Shown here piece by piece: positions 41,708 to 51,009 of a stretch of DNA of 64,000 nt (position 1 is the stretch's first letter; each line of letters opens with the position of its first letter). Under the pieces are notes generated by a model. It did no database searches and was not told where the DNA came from. It saw only the letters and a program-made list of their open reading frames with translations. Where the stretch lies: assembly GCF_009668025.1 (NCBI RefSeq), contig NZ_WJXZ01000013.1, positions 124,001 to 188,000 on the forward strand, given 5' to 3'. Origin of the DNA: Larkinella terrae. Its GTDB lineage: Bacteria; Bacteroidota; Bacteroidia; Cytophagales; Spirosomataceae. The position numbers were made by a program, and so were the translations under genes.

Positions 41708-42940
41708 TTACCAATCAACAACTGAGCCATCCAGCGCGTTGTAGGACTCCGGATTTTTCCAGTCGTGGCCGATTTTATCCTTCATCTGGGCTTCATCCAG
41801 CTCGATGCCAAGTCCGGGCCCGGTCGGAATCAAAACCGTGCCGTCTTTTTCGAGTTTGAATGGTTTTTTGAGGTAGCCTTCGCCCAGCGAAACCTGTTCC
41901 TGCACCAGAAAATTAGGAACGCTGGCGGCCAGGTGCAAGCCCACCGCGAGCGAAATCGGACCCATCGGATTGTGCGGGGCAATCGGCACGTAATAAGCTT
42001 CGGCCATGCCCGCGATGAGTCGCCCTTCCGTGATCCCACCCGCGTGGCACAAATCCGGCTGAATGATGCTGGCGGCCCTTTTTTCGAGGATTTCGCGGAA
42101 ACCCCATTTCGTAAAAATCCGCTCACCGGTAGCAATGGGCAAATGGGTTCCCCGCGCGATGTCAACCAGGACGTCCACGTTCTGCGCCTGCACCGGTTCT
42201 TCCACAAACATGGGTTTATACGGTTCCAACTCCTTGATCAGCAGCTTGGAGGTTTGCGGAGCAATGGCGCCGTGAAAGTCAATGGCAATGTCCATATCGG
42301 GACCACCGGCTTCCCGGAGCGAGGCAAAATTGTCGATGGCGTAATGGATAAACTTCGGATTTTCGACAATGTTGGCCGGGTTCTTTTTGGCAACCCCGGT
42401 TTTGATTACCGTGTAGCCTTCCGCCTTCCGTTTCTTCATATCCTCGGCGTTGCTGGCCCGCCCGTAAATCCGCACGCGGTCGCGGGTTGGCCCACCGAGC
42501 AGTTCATAAACCGGCACGTTCAGCAGCTTGCCTTTGATGTCCCACAACGCGTGATCGATGCCGCTGAGCGCACTCGTTAAAATCGGGCCACCACGATAAA
42601 AAGCGTGCCGGTAAATGGCCTGCCAGTGGTGTACAACCGCGCGGGGGTCTTTGCCAATGAGGTACGGTTCGACTTCCTTAATGGCGGTTTGGATCGTTAA
42701 TGCCCGGCCTTCGAGCAGCGGTTCGCCCAGGCCGACCACACCGACGTCGGTGTGTATTTTCAGGAAAATCCAGCGCGGTTTCACCAGAAAGGTTTCCAGT
42801 TTGGTGATTTTTACTTTGCTGTAATCCCGGAACTGGCCGGGCTTGCTGGCATACGACGATTGCGGGAGAAGGAGCCCGGCACCAGCCATTCCTAAAACCG
42901 ACTGGATGACATTGCGTCGGGAAATTTTCGATGATTTCAT
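41708..42940 (-). CDS. dgoD: galactonate dehydratase, Tat signal
   Basis: Enolase-superfamily enzyme of 410 residues that dehydrates D-galactonate (or a related acid) to 2-keto-3-deoxygalactonate. Metal and acid/base residues can be placed: Asp221 and His223 in IDFHGA, Glu247 in FVEEP, Glu273 in TGERIF, His323 in APHNPMG. The N-terminus has a twin-arginine signal SRRNVIQ with hydrophobic GMAGAGLLL and a likely cut at SYA-S, so the enzyme is probably exported folded. This is unlike the cytoplasmic E. coli DgoD. A palindrome sits between this gene and susD. Confidence 0.9.
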   Translation of the reverse strand: MKSSKISRRNVIQSVLGMAGAGLLLPQSSYASKPGQFRDYSKVKITKLETFLVKPRWIFLKIHTDVGVVGLGEPLLEGRALTIQTAIKEVEPYLIGKDPRAVVHHWQAIYRHAFYRGGPILTSALSGIDHALWDIKGKLLNVPVYELLGGPTRDRVRIYGRASNAEDMKKRKAEGYTVIKTGVAKKNPANIVENPKFIHYAIDNFASLREAGGPDMDIAIDFHGAIAPQTSKLLIKELEPYKPMFVEEPVQAQNVDVLVDIARGTHLPIATGERIFTKWGFREILEKRAASIIQPDLCHAGGITEGRLIAGMAEAYYVPIAPHNPMGPISLAVGLHLAASVPNFLVQEQVSLGEGYLKKPFKLEKDGTVLIPTGPGLGIELDEAQMKDKIGHDWKNPESYNALDGSVVDW

Positions 42941-42970
42941 ATGGATTGGTAATGAGTTTAAGAGGGTTAT

Positions 42971-43063
42971 TTCGCGGAGTTAAGCGGAGTAAAATTGAGT
43001 TACGCAGAGTTTTTTTTATTAATTCTCCGCTTAACTCTTTTTACCTCCGCTAATCTCCGCGAA
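42971..43063. repeat. intergenic palindrome G (CGCGGAGTTAAGCGGAG units)
   Basis: Left arm 42971-43013 and right arm 43021-43063 pair over about 43 nt with few mismatches; loop about 7 nt. It is built of AG/TCCGC-rich 10-nt units (GCGGAGTTAA, GCGGAGTAAA, GCAGAG). It lies 8 bp after the susD stop codon and 30 bp before dgoD, within the operon. Confidence 0.85.
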
Positions 43064-43071
43064 ACTTTTTA

Positions 43072-44619
43072 TTACTTCTTATCCCACCAAACCCGCGTGC
43101 TCAACGTATTGGGGCCTTGCCGGGCGATGGCTTCGTTGACGTTTTGCAGGTTGACGACCTTTTCACTGTCCGGGTACGGCATCCGGCGAATAAAGTCTTC
43201 CGTGATTTCGGAGGCCGGGTATGGGTTTTTGGCTAAGGTCGGAAAACCGCTTCGGCGGAAATTGGCAAATAATTCAGGGCCGTTCAGGAACGACGAAACC
43301 CAATATTGGGTATTGATCAGATCCAGTTCTTTCCCGGCCGTGAGCGGGTGAGCCGCCAGGTAAGCCGCAATGGCATCTTCCTTGATCGCAGCTGCGGGGT
43401 CATAAGCGGCCATTTGTTCCAGATTGGCCCGAACGCCTTTGGTAAAATAATCTGCGGCATTGCCCGTCACCCAGCCCCGAAAAGCCGCTTCGGCCAGCAG
43501 CAGTTGCGTCTGCGAATACGTGACGTGAAATTCCGGTGCATCAAGTTTCAAAACCGTATTGAGGTTAACCTGCGTAAAATCCCAGAGGCTGGCGACGCCA
43601 TTTTGAGCCAAAACCGCTGGCGTCGAAACCGTTACGTTATCGTAGCCCATTGGCATCCCGATCTGCACCTTTGGGTCGGTCGACGCGCGGGAAGCCACCT
43701 GCTCCGGTCCGCCTTTGGCACCAACGTACCTCACCGCAATCGAACCCAAACGCGGGTCATTATTTGATTTAAGGTAGTTGACAAACGGAGCGGTCAGGTA
43801 GAAGTTCGTCTTTTCGCGAGCCTGTAAGTGGTTAGCAATCCAGTTGTTATACAAAGCCGTATGACGCATCACCGAATTATCGTCGTTGGATTGCATGACG
43901 CCACCGGCAACGGCTTTCGTGACGTAATTCTTCGCCGTCGTGGGGTCCACTTTGGTTAACCGCATGGCCGCCCGCAACATCAGCGAATAGCCCAGCCGTT
44001 TCCATTTGGGGATGTTACCGCCGTATAAAATATCGGTGGTTTCGATGGCTTTCGTTGCGTCCAGGGCCGCCGAAGCTTCGTCCAGTTCCTTCAGCAAGTC
44101 CTTGTAAATCACCTCCTGCGAATCGTATTTCGGCGAGGTGATTTCGCTGATGTACCCTTTAGCCGCTTCGCTATACGGAATGTCGCCGTAGGTATCCGTC
44201 AGGATCATGAATGAATACGCTTTCCAGATGCGGGCCGAGTGGTAGAGATTGGTCCGGTTGGCGTCGCTTTTCGTTTTTTCAACTACATCGACAATCTGTT
44301 TCAGGACGTTCCGGTAGAAGTTTTGCCAGACCAGGGGCGTGTTGGCTACGTTATTCTGGTTGTAATTGGCTCCGGCGAGTGAGCTTCCGTACGGCGTAAT
44401 GATCTGCTGCACAATGCCGAACTCGTAACACAGCATTTCGAGGGTCCCAAAACCGTCGAGGTAAGTTGCGTCGATGATCGCTTTGTTCATCACAAACGAA
44501 GGCGCCAGCGAAGTGGGATCCACTTTGTTGGTATTGATTTCGTCAAATTTATCGTCGCAACTGGTTAACAGACTGAAGGTTGTCAGCAAACCGAGGATAT
44601 ATTTCAGTTTTGTTTTCAT
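43072..44619 (-). CDS. susD: SusD/RagB-like outer membrane lipoprotein
   Basis: Protein of 515 residues of the SusD-like_2 type. It has a lipoprotein signal with lipobox LLTSC (Cys about 21). The mature part has TPR-like helices (WQNFYRNVLKQIVDVVE, ARIWKAYSFMILTDTYGDIPYSEA) typical of the superfamily; ATYSQTQLLLAEAAF is the late conserved helix. It forms the lid of the SusC pore and binds the oligosaccharide or uronate substrate. It follows susC by 35 bp. Confidence 0.93.
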   Translation of the reverse strand: MKTKLKYILGLLTTFSLLTSCDDKFDEINTNKVDPTSLAPSFVMNKAIIDATYLDGFGTLEMLCYEFGIVQQIITPYGSSLAGANYNQNNVANTPLVWQNFYRNVLKQIVDVVEKTKSDANRTNLYHSARIWKAYSFMILTDTYGDIPYSEAAKGYISEITSPKYDSQEVIYKDLLKELDEASAALDATKAIETTDILYGGNIPKWKRLGYSLMLRAAMRLTKVDPTTAKNYVTKAVAGGVMQSNDDNSVMRHTALYNNWIANHLQAREKTNFYLTAPFVNYLKSNNDPRLGSIAVRYVGAKGGPEQVASRASTDPKVQIGMPMGYDNVTVSTPAVLAQNGVASLWDFTQVNLNTVLKLDAPEFHVTYSQTQLLLAEAAFRGWVTGNAADYFTKGVRANLEQMAAYDPAAAIKEDAIAAYLAAHPLTAGKELDLINTQYWVSSFLNGPELFANFRRSGFPTLAKNPYPASEITEDFIRRMPYPDSEKVVNLQNVNEAIARQGPNTLSTRVWWDKK

Positions 44620-44654
44620 GGCTGATCGTTGTCTTTTATGGAAAGTTCAACAGA

Positions 44655-47600
44655 CTAAAACTTGATGTTCAGGTTGAAACCGATGCTGCGGGTGGGCGGC
44701 AAACTCGGCCAGAAATCCAGACCGGCGGAATTATCCGACGCATTGTTCACCATTTCCGGGTCCATGTTTTCGGTCCATTTTTTCAAAACCGCCACGTTGT
44801 TGGCAACGGCACTCAGGCGAATGCCCTTGATGAAAAACTTCTGGGGCAACAGCTTCGTAAAATCGTACCCGAGCGTAATCTGGCGCAGTTTCCAGAAACC
44901 GGCATTATAGATAAAGTCCTCGTAAATACCGAGCACGTTAGGCGTTTCATAGAAGGGCTGAACCGCCGAGCGCGTGGTGTTCACCTCTCCGTCGGGGTTC
45001 ACACCTTTGCCGATAACGTATCCTTCAGCCCGGCCGTCCAGCGTCTTTTTGTGCAAACCGTGGCGCAGGTAGTTCATGTTCTGACCGCCGATCATCTTGA
45101 AACCCAGTTTGAAATCGATCAGGGCTGACAACGTAATTCCCCGGTAATTGAAGGTGTTGGTAATACCGCCAAAGTATTTCGGCAGCGCATTGCCAACATT
45201 AACCGGTGTGTCGTTGCGTAGTGGCCGTCCGCTCCCTTTGTCGAATACCTGCCGACCCTGGGCGTCACGTAAGTAATTGAAGGTGAACAACTGCCCGATC
45301 GGCTTTCCGACCACTTGCCGCAGCGTGCTTCCGCCCGAACCGCCGACGGTGATCATCGTATCGGCCACACCCAGACCCAACGTCAACACTTCGGAGGTAT
45401 TGTAGGCGAAATTGGCGCTGACATCCCAGCGGAAATTCGCCGTATTCACCGGGGAACCGGTCAGCAACAACTCGATCCCTTTGTTCATGCTCTTGCCGAC
45501 ATTGATCAGTTTGTTGGTGTACGCCGAAGCATCAGAAACCTGCGTGGCCAGAATCTGGTCTTCCGTGATTTTCCGGTAATACGTAAAATCCAGCCCCAGG
45601 CGGTTATTGAAGAATTTCAGCTCGACGCCCGCTTCGGCTTCCGAAACCCGCAACGGCCGCAGATTGCGGTTAGGCACCGACGACGCATTGATCCCGCCCA
45701 CCGGAACCAACTGGCCCGAAGGCGTCGGGAAGTTGTTGTTATTGACGGCATAAAACAACGCGTTTGAATACGGACTCACGTTGTCGTCGCCCACCTGGGC
45801 ATAAGCCGCGCGGAGCTTGCCGAATGTCAGCCAGGTTGGCAGGTTGCTGAAGGCCTGCGAGAACACGAAACTACCCGTAACGGAGGGATAGAGAATACTA
45901 CGGTTTTCGGGTGAAAGCGTTGAAAACCAGTCATTCCGGGCCGTCGCGTTCAGGTATAAATATTCTTTGTAGGAGATGGTAGCCGCTGCATACAACGAAT
46001 TGATTTTGCGTTCCGACAGGCTGTACAACGGGTTTTTCACCCGGCCGTTCATGACCGTGTACAGGCCTGGCTGCACGAAATCCTGCACCGTCACGCTGTT
46101 GTAATCCATGCGCACAAACCGCTGGTTTCCACCCAATGTTACATCGACGCCAAAGTTGCCGAAGGTGTGATTTCCGCCCAGAATAAAGTCATAATTCCGT
46201 TCGACAAACTTCCGAACGTCCTGCGTATACGACCCGTTTACGTAACCCGCCGGAGCTTTGGCAATCGGCGCGTAGCCGTTCGGAATGTTGTAATCCTGAT
46301 TCCGGGTGTACAGATCCTGCGCCAGTCGGCCCTGCAGATAGAGCCATTTCGTAAACTGGTATTTCAGCGCCACGTTGCCAAATAACCGGTCGCGTTTGAT
46401 GTTCTCGAAGTGGTAATTCACAGAATAATACGGGTTGTTCCGCACAAGAAACCGGGAAAACACAAACTCGTCGCCGTTTGGCAGCACCTGATTTTTTTCC
46501 AGCGCTTCAAACGGCATCGAGTTGGCCAGCGTCATCACTACCGTCGGCGTTGCAAAATCCTGGGTGTTCAGCTGCGTGGGATTGCGGTTATACTCGTTGG
46601 AGTAATTGACGTTCCCCGATGCCACCAGATTTTTGTTGATGTTCTGCGTAAAACCGATGTTGATCGTTTTGCGGTTAAAGTCCGAATTGGGCGTAATGGC
46701 TTTGTTGTCGGTGTTCGAAAACGACAAACTGAACCCGCCGTTGTCGCCGTTGTTGGAAACCGTCAGTGTATTTGTGAAGTTGGTACCGATTTTGTAAAAC
46801 TTGCGAACGCGGTTCCGAACCGGCTCGTACGGATAGGTTTCACCGCCGAACAAAACCTGCGTCATGCCCGGCTGGAATTTCTCCCCGAAGCTCCAGACCC
46901 CCGACGTCGGATTCGGAGCTGTTGGCCGGATACCGCCTTCGCCCTGTCCGTATTCATACTGAAAATCCGTAAAATCCAGGGGCGTGTCGGTCGTGTAGTT
47001 GGTGTTGTATTCCACGCCGAACCCTTTGCCCGCGCCCCGGTTTTTGGTCGTGATCATCACCACACCGTCCTTAGCGCGTGAACCGTATAAGGCGGCTGCC
47101 GTTGCGCCTTTCAAAACCGTCATGGTTTCGATATCGTCGGGGTTGATGCTGGAAAGGCCGTCGCCCCCGTCGGAGTTGTTGGCCGACCGGTTTCCGTAAT
47201 TCCCGCCGATGGCGTAGTTGGAGTTGTCGACCGGCACGCCGTTGATCACGATCAGCGGATTGTTCTGCCCGCTGAACGACGACTGTCCGCGAATCCGGAT
47301 TTTGGAGCTTCCGCCCGGCCCGGTCGACATGGTGGAAATGTTGACCCCGGCCATTTTTCCCTGCAAACCGGTCATCAGGTTCGGACTGCGGTTGGTCGAA
47401 ATCTGGTCGGCATTGACCGTCGCCGTGGCATACCCCAGTGTTTTGGATTCGCGTTTGATCCCAAGCGCCGTCACGACCACTTCGTTCAGGTTCTTCGTAT
47501 CTTCCACCAACTGGACGTTGATCACGGAACGGCCATTGACTGCGACCGTCTGGCTGAGGTAGCTGATGTAGGAAAACACCAGCGAGGCATTGGCGGGGGC

Positions 47601-47789
47601 ATTGATGGCGTAGTTTCCGTCGGCATCTGCCACCGTGCCCAGCGTCGTACCGCTTACCAGTACGTTGACACCGGGCAGGGCTTTGTTGTCGGAACCCGTT
47701 ACTTTACCAGTAATCCGGCTGCTTTGGGCAAAACCGTAGCTTTGGCACAAAAACAGCAGCCATACTAAGACTCTTACAGGTTTTTTCAT
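44655..47789 (-). CDS. susC: SusC/RagA TonB-linked outer membrane transporter
   Basis: Protein of 1044 residues. It has a signal peptide (about 1-22), an N-terminal carboxypeptidase-D-like domain (SSRITGKVTGSDNKALPGVNV ... AINAP), a plug domain (VVVTALGIKRESKTLGY, then GGDGLSSINPDDIETMTVLKGATAAALYGSRAKDGVVMI) and a 22-strand barrel with FKLGFKMIGGQNMNYLRH and the C-terminal GFNLNIKF. It imports the locus substrate across the outer membrane using TonB energy. It follows the second dehydratase by 58 bp. Confidence 0.95.
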   Translation of the reverse strand: MKKPVRVLVWLLFLCQSYGFAQSSRITGKVTGSDNKALPGVNVLVSGTTLGTVADADGNYAINAPANASLVFSYISYLSQTVAVNGRSVINVQLVEDTKNLNEVVVTALGIKRESKTLGYATATVNADQISTNRSPNLMTGLQGKMAGVNISTMSTGPGGSSKIRIRGQSSFSGQNNPLIVINGVPVDNSNYAIGGNYGNRSANNSDGGDGLSSINPDDIETMTVLKGATAAALYGSRAKDGVVMITTKNRGAGKGFGVEYNTNYTTDTPLDFTDFQYEYGQGEGGIRPTAPNPTSGVWSFGEKFQPGMTQVLFGGETYPYEPVRNRVRKFYKIGTNFTNTLTVSNNGDNGGFSLSFSNTDNKAITPNSDFNRKTINIGFTQNINKNLVASGNVNYSNEYNRNPTQLNTQDFATPTVVMTLANSMPFEALEKNQVLPNGDEFVFSRFLVRNNPYYSVNYHFENIKRDRLFGNVALKYQFTKWLYLQGRLAQDLYTRNQDYNIPNGYAPIAKAPAGYVNGSYTQDVRKFVERNYDFILGGNHTFGNFGVDVTLGGNQRFVRMDYNSVTVQDFVQPGLYTVMNGRVKNPLYSLSERKINSLYAAATISYKEYLYLNATARNDWFSTLSPENRSILYPSVTGSFVFSQAFSNLPTWLTFGKLRAAYAQVGDDNVSPYSNALFYAVNNNNFPTPSGQLVPVGGINASSVPNRNLRPLRVSEAEAGVELKFFNNRLGLDFTYYRKITEDQILATQVSDASAYTNKLINVGKSMNKGIELLLTGSPVNTANFRWDVSANFAYNTSEVLTLGLGVADTMITVGGSGGSTLRQVVGKPIGQLFTFNYLRDAQGRQVFDKGSGRPLRNDTPVNVGNALPKYFGGITNTFNYRGITLSALIDFKLGFKMIGGQNMNYLRHGLHKKTLDGRAEGYVIGKGVNPDGEVNTTRSAVQPFYETPNVLGIYEDFIYNAGFWKLRQITLGYDFTKLLPQKFFIKGIRLSAVANNVAVLKKWTENMDPEMVNNASDNSAGLDFWPSLPPTRSIGFNLNIKF

Positions 47790-47847
47790 GTTCGGGAATA
47801 GGATGATTGAGGGTGAGATGGATAATAAAAGGCAGCACTAACCTGAA

Positions 47848-49089
47848 TTACCAGTTATGGATCGAGCCATCCGGCGCTTTCAGTATCGGGTGCGGAAACT
47901 TGGTTTTTTCCGCGACTTCCATGACAAATGTGGCTTTCTTCGGGTCAAATTTGACGCCCAGACCCGGTTCCGGATTGAGATATAATTTGCCGTTTTTGAA
48001 ATTGATATAATCTTCGTTGAAATAAGGAGGCCGCTCAGGCTCTCCCCCACCCAGTTCCATCAAACAGCGCATCGGGCTGCTCGAACCGAGCACGTGAACC
48101 AACGTCGCCGTAGCCAGCGGGCCGGTAAAATGCGGAATCATGCCCACGTAATGCGTTTCGCACATCGACGCCAGTTTCCTGAACTCCGAAATACCGCCGG
48201 TATTCGGAATCGTAAAGCGGGTGTAGTCGATCAGGTGCTGCTCGATGAAGGTATTACTGTCCCAGCGGTCCCCAAACTGCTCGCCCACCGCAATCGGAAC
48301 GTTGGTCATCTGGCGAACGGTTTTGTAGACGTCCGGGTTTTCGGAACGAACAATATCTTCCACGAAATACGGTTCCAGCGATTCGAGTGCCTTGCAGATT
48401 TTGATGCCCTCCGTCGTGTCAAACCGGGTGTGCAGATCGATCGCCCACTTGCCACCACCGCCCACCGCAGCATCGATACGCTTGCACAACTCAATGGTTT
48501 TCTTGGCATTATCGTAAAAATCGAACGGTTCGGGGCCATTGCCGCCGGTGGGTCCGATCCGGTAGGCCCGCAAACCCGCCTTGATGCAATCCTGGGCGCG
48601 ACCCTCTTCCGTGGTTGCTTTCGACGCCCGAAAACCGGTGGCATAACACTCGACGTAATCGCGGGTGGCTCCCCCCAGCAATTCGTATACCGGTACGCCC
48701 ATCGCCTTTCCTTTCAAATCCCAGAGCGCCATATCCAATGCGCCCTGCGCGTGCAGTTTCTCGCGACCGGGCGGGTAGAACATGCCACGGTACAGATTCT
48801 GCCAGATGTGCTCGATCCGGAACGGATTTTCGCCAATCATCATCTGGGCGCACTGCTCGATCATGTCTTTCGAGCCACCCTCACCAACGCCGATAATGCC
48901 GCCGTCGGTTTCAATTTCAACAATACCCCGGGCCTGATTGAACAGCGGTTTGTTGTAACCGGGAGCCGCGTAGTACCGGATTTTGGTAATTTTCAGTTTA
49001 GGAATAGCCGCTTCACTCATCAAAGGAAAACCGGCCAGCACGGCCCCTGAGCCCAGCACAGCAGATTTTAGGAAATTTCTTCGTAACAT
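47848..49089 (-). CDS. enolase-superfamily sugar acid dehydratase (second), Tat signal
   Basis: Protein of 413 residues in the mandelate racemase/galactonate dehydratase group. Catalytic residues: Asp218 and His220 in AIDLHTRFD, Glu244 in FVEDI, Glu270 in AVGEQFG, His320 in GMIPHFTG. N-terminal LRRNFLKSAVLGSGAVLAG is a clear twin-arginine signal with likely cut at SEA-A. It shares plan but not detail with DgoD (41708-42940), so it may act on a different acid or stereoisomer. ATG at 49089 chosen because the signal starts there; an upstream in-frame ATG (49137) would bury it. A LacI-like operator lies 31-46 bp upstream. Confidence 0.88.
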   Translation of the reverse strand: MLRRNFLKSAVLGSGAVLAGFPLMSEAAIPKLKITKIRYYAAPGYNKPLFNQARGIVEIETDGGIIGVGEGGSKDMIEQCAQMMIGENPFRIEHIWQNLYRGMFYPPGREKLHAQGALDMALWDLKGKAMGVPVYELLGGATRDYVECYATGFRASKATTEEGRAQDCIKAGLRAYRIGPTGGNGPEPFDFYDNAKKTIELCKRIDAAVGGGGKWAIDLHTRFDTTEGIKICKALESLEPYFVEDIVRSENPDVYKTVRQMTNVPIAVGEQFGDRWDSNTFIEQHLIDYTRFTIPNTGGISEFRKLASMCETHYVGMIPHFTGPLATATLVHVLGSSSPMRCLMELGGGEPERPPYFNEDYINFKNGKLYLNPEPGLGVKFDPKKATFVMEVAEKTKFPHPILKAPDGSIHNW

Positions 49090-49119
49090 AGAATCCAGGT
49101 TAAAAATGAAAAAGTATTT

Positions 49120-49135
49120 GTTTAAACGATTAAGC
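49120..49135. promoter_or_regulatory. candidate LacI operator in front of the second dehydratase
   Basis: GTTTAAACGATTAAGC matches 14 of 16 bases of the perfect palindrome at 50225-50240, including the central CG. It lies between the LacI gene and the dehydratase gene, where repression of the operon would be effective. Confidence 0.55.
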
Positions 49136-49157
49136 AAGCACCAAAAAAGAATAACGG

Positions 49158-50195
49158 TCAGCGAACCGGCGCTTTGGGTCGGGACGAATCCCGCGCCATC
49201 AGCTTCGCTTCCATCAGGATCTGTTTCTTTTCGCTATCCGGTTTTTTCAGTTTTTGAATGAGAATTTCGACGGCGGTTTTTCCCAATTCATGCATCGGTT
49301 GCAGGACGTACGTAATCGGGCAATAGTATAAATCGAATGCCTCGGCCTGACCAAAACTGACAATTGCCAGATCTTCAGGGACTTTTAATCCCAATGAATT
49401 GATGTATTTCAAGCCCGTAATGGCCAGCCGATAGGTTGCAAAAATCAGGGCGTCAACGGCATATTCGGAAGCCAGCATATCATCAATACCGACTTTGATT
49501 TCCTCTTCAATGGTGTTAAACCCGACTTCTTTCAGCCATTCCGGGCGAAACGGAATCCGGTGATCCTCCAGCGAAAACCGGTATCCCCGGATTCGCTCCT
49601 GCATGTGAAAAAGTTGAGATTGGTACGCAATCAGCCCGATATTTTTATAACCGCCCCGAATCAGGTGTGAACCCGCATCATAGGCCGCTTTGAAACTATT
49701 CAATGACACAAAATCCGTTGGGATTTCGGGAAAATGGCGGTCCAGCAGCACAAAAGGGACATTTCGCTCGATCAAATAGTGAATCTGTTCCTCCGAATTT
49801 TCCGACGAAACGATGATAAAACCGTCAACCTGCCGGTTCAGAAAAACCGTAATCAGATCCCAGGACTTCTCCGCCGTCTCGTCCGAACTGCCGATGATCA
49901 CCGTGTAGCCATTTTTCTTGGCTTCGTCTTCCACGATTCGGGCGATATTGGCAAAAAACGGGTTCGAAATATCGGCAATGATCAACCCGATGGTCTGGGT
50001 TTTTCCGCTCCTTAAACTTTTCGCCAGGTAATTCGGCTGGTAATTAAGCTCCTTGGCAATCTGTTTGATCTTGACGGCAATCTCGTGCCCCACCCGACTT
50101 TCTTTTTCTTTCCCGTTCAGCACATAGGAGACCAGGGCAGTTGAAACCTGGGCTTTTTCGGCGATGTCCTTAAGGGAAACTTTCTTCTTGTTCAT
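49158..50195 (-). CDS. LacI-family transcriptional regulator
   Basis: Protein of 345 residues. The HTH at residues 3-55 (VSLKDIAEKAQVSTALVSYVLNGK, hinge YLAKSLRSGKT) is followed by the periplasmic-binding-protein-like effector domain (TIGLIIADISNPFFANIARIVEDEA ...). It heads or controls the minus-strand galactonate-type operon and is divergent from the molybdenum oxidase genes. It probably binds GTTTAATCGATTAAAC in the shared 184-bp region. The effector is likely a sugar acid of this pathway; that is inferred. Confidence 0.93.
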   Translation of the reverse strand: MNKKKVSLKDIAEKAQVSTALVSYVLNGKEKESRVGHEIAVKIKQIAKELNYQPNYLAKSLRSGKTQTIGLIIADISNPFFANIARIVEDEAKKNGYTVIIGSSDETAEKSWDLITVFLNRQVDGFIIVSSENSEEQIHYLIERNVPFVLLDRHFPEIPTDFVSLNSFKAAYDAGSHLIRGGYKNIGLIAYQSQLFHMQERIRGYRFSLEDHRIPFRPEWLKEVGFNTIEEEIKVGIDDMLASEYAVDALIFATYRLAITGLKYINSLGLKVPEDLAIVSFGQAEAFDLYYCPITYVLQPMHELGKTAVEILIQKLKKPDSEKKQILMEAKLMARDSSRPKAPVR

Positions 50196-50224
50196 GCGTA
50201 CAGTTACGACCGTTTCAAATGTAT

Positions 50225-50240
50225 GTTTAATCGATTAAAC
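50225..50240. promoter_or_regulatory. candidate LacI operator between divergent genes
   Basis: GTTTAATCGATTAAAC is a perfect 16-bp palindrome with the central CG that is standard for LacI-family sites. It lies 30 bp from the LacI start codon and 140 bp from the oxidase operon, so both directions could be controlled. A near copy is at 49120-49135. Confidence 0.65.
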
Positions 50241-50379
50241 AAAAAACAAAATGGTATATTTTTTTTATTTAGTTTTATTATTTGAATTTGAATGAGAACG
50301 ATGCCGGTCGCGTTCCTATCTAAATTTCATTCTTGCTACATTTGAATGACCATTCCGACCCTTAAACCTGAAATCATAA

Positions 50380-51009
50380 ATGGACGAATTTCCAGGCAGT
50401 GAAGCTCATCCCGGCCCCGATCACCAGGAGGACCGTCGGTTGTTTCTGAAACAGTCGCTGGCGCTGGCGGGCCTGACGTTCACTCCTTTCCCGTTCCAGC
50501 AGGCCGACGGAGCAGAACCGCCCCTCGCAGATGCGGACAAAATTCCTCTTTCGTTGTCGATCAACGGCACCAAACGGCGACTTGCCATCGATCCAAGAAG
50601 CACACTTCTTGATTTACTCCGCGAGCAGCTCGGCCTGACGGGCACCAAAAAAGGCTGCGATTTCGGCCAGTGTGGTGCCTGCACGGTTCACGTGGATGGT
50701 CAGCGGGTGTTGTCCTGCCTGAGTTTTGCAATTATGCAGCAGGGTAAAAAAATTATGACCATTGAAGGACTTTCGAATGGCACGCAACTGCATCCCTTGC
50801 AGGAATCGTTCATCAAACACGACGGTTTCCAATGTGGGTATTGCACACCCGGCCAGGTGATGTCGGCGGTTTCGTGCATCCGCGAGGGCCATGCCAACTC
50901 GGAAGCCGAAATTCAGGAATACATGAGCGGTAACCTGTGCCGGTGCGGAGCTTATCCAAACATCGTAAAGGCTATTATGGACGTCAAAACCGGAGGCCAA
51001 GCCGTATGA
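50380..51009 (+). CDS. 2Fe-2S subunit of a periplasmic aldehyde oxidase (PaoA/YagT-like)
   Basis: Protein of 209 residues with a twin-arginine signal (EDRRLFLKQSLALAG, Arg19-Arg20), as in E. coli PaoA, so the complex is likely exported folded. Two 2Fe-2S clusters: CDFGQCGACTVHVDGQRVLSC near 87-107, and CGYCTPGQ plus CRCGAYPN in the C-terminal helical part. It passes electrons from the molybdenum subunit towards FAD. Its stop overlaps the next start (ATGA, 51006-51009). Confidence 0.93.
   Translation: MDEFPGSEAHPGPDHQEDRRLFLKQSLALAGLTFTPFPFQQADGAEPPLADADKIPLSLSINGTKRRLAIDPRSTLLDLLREQLGLTGTKKGCDFGQCGACTVHVDGQRVLSCLSFAIMQQGKKIMTIEGLSNGTQLHPLQESFIKHDGFQCGYCTPGQVMSAVSCIREGHANSEAEIQEYMSGNLCRCGAYPNIVKAIMDVKTGGQAV

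Noticed and set aside
41765-42580. 271-codon plus-strand frame
   Set aside because: Shadow of the galactonate dehydratase gene.
48094-49050. 318-codon plus-strand frame
   Set aside because: Shadow of the second dehydratase; no signal, no motif.
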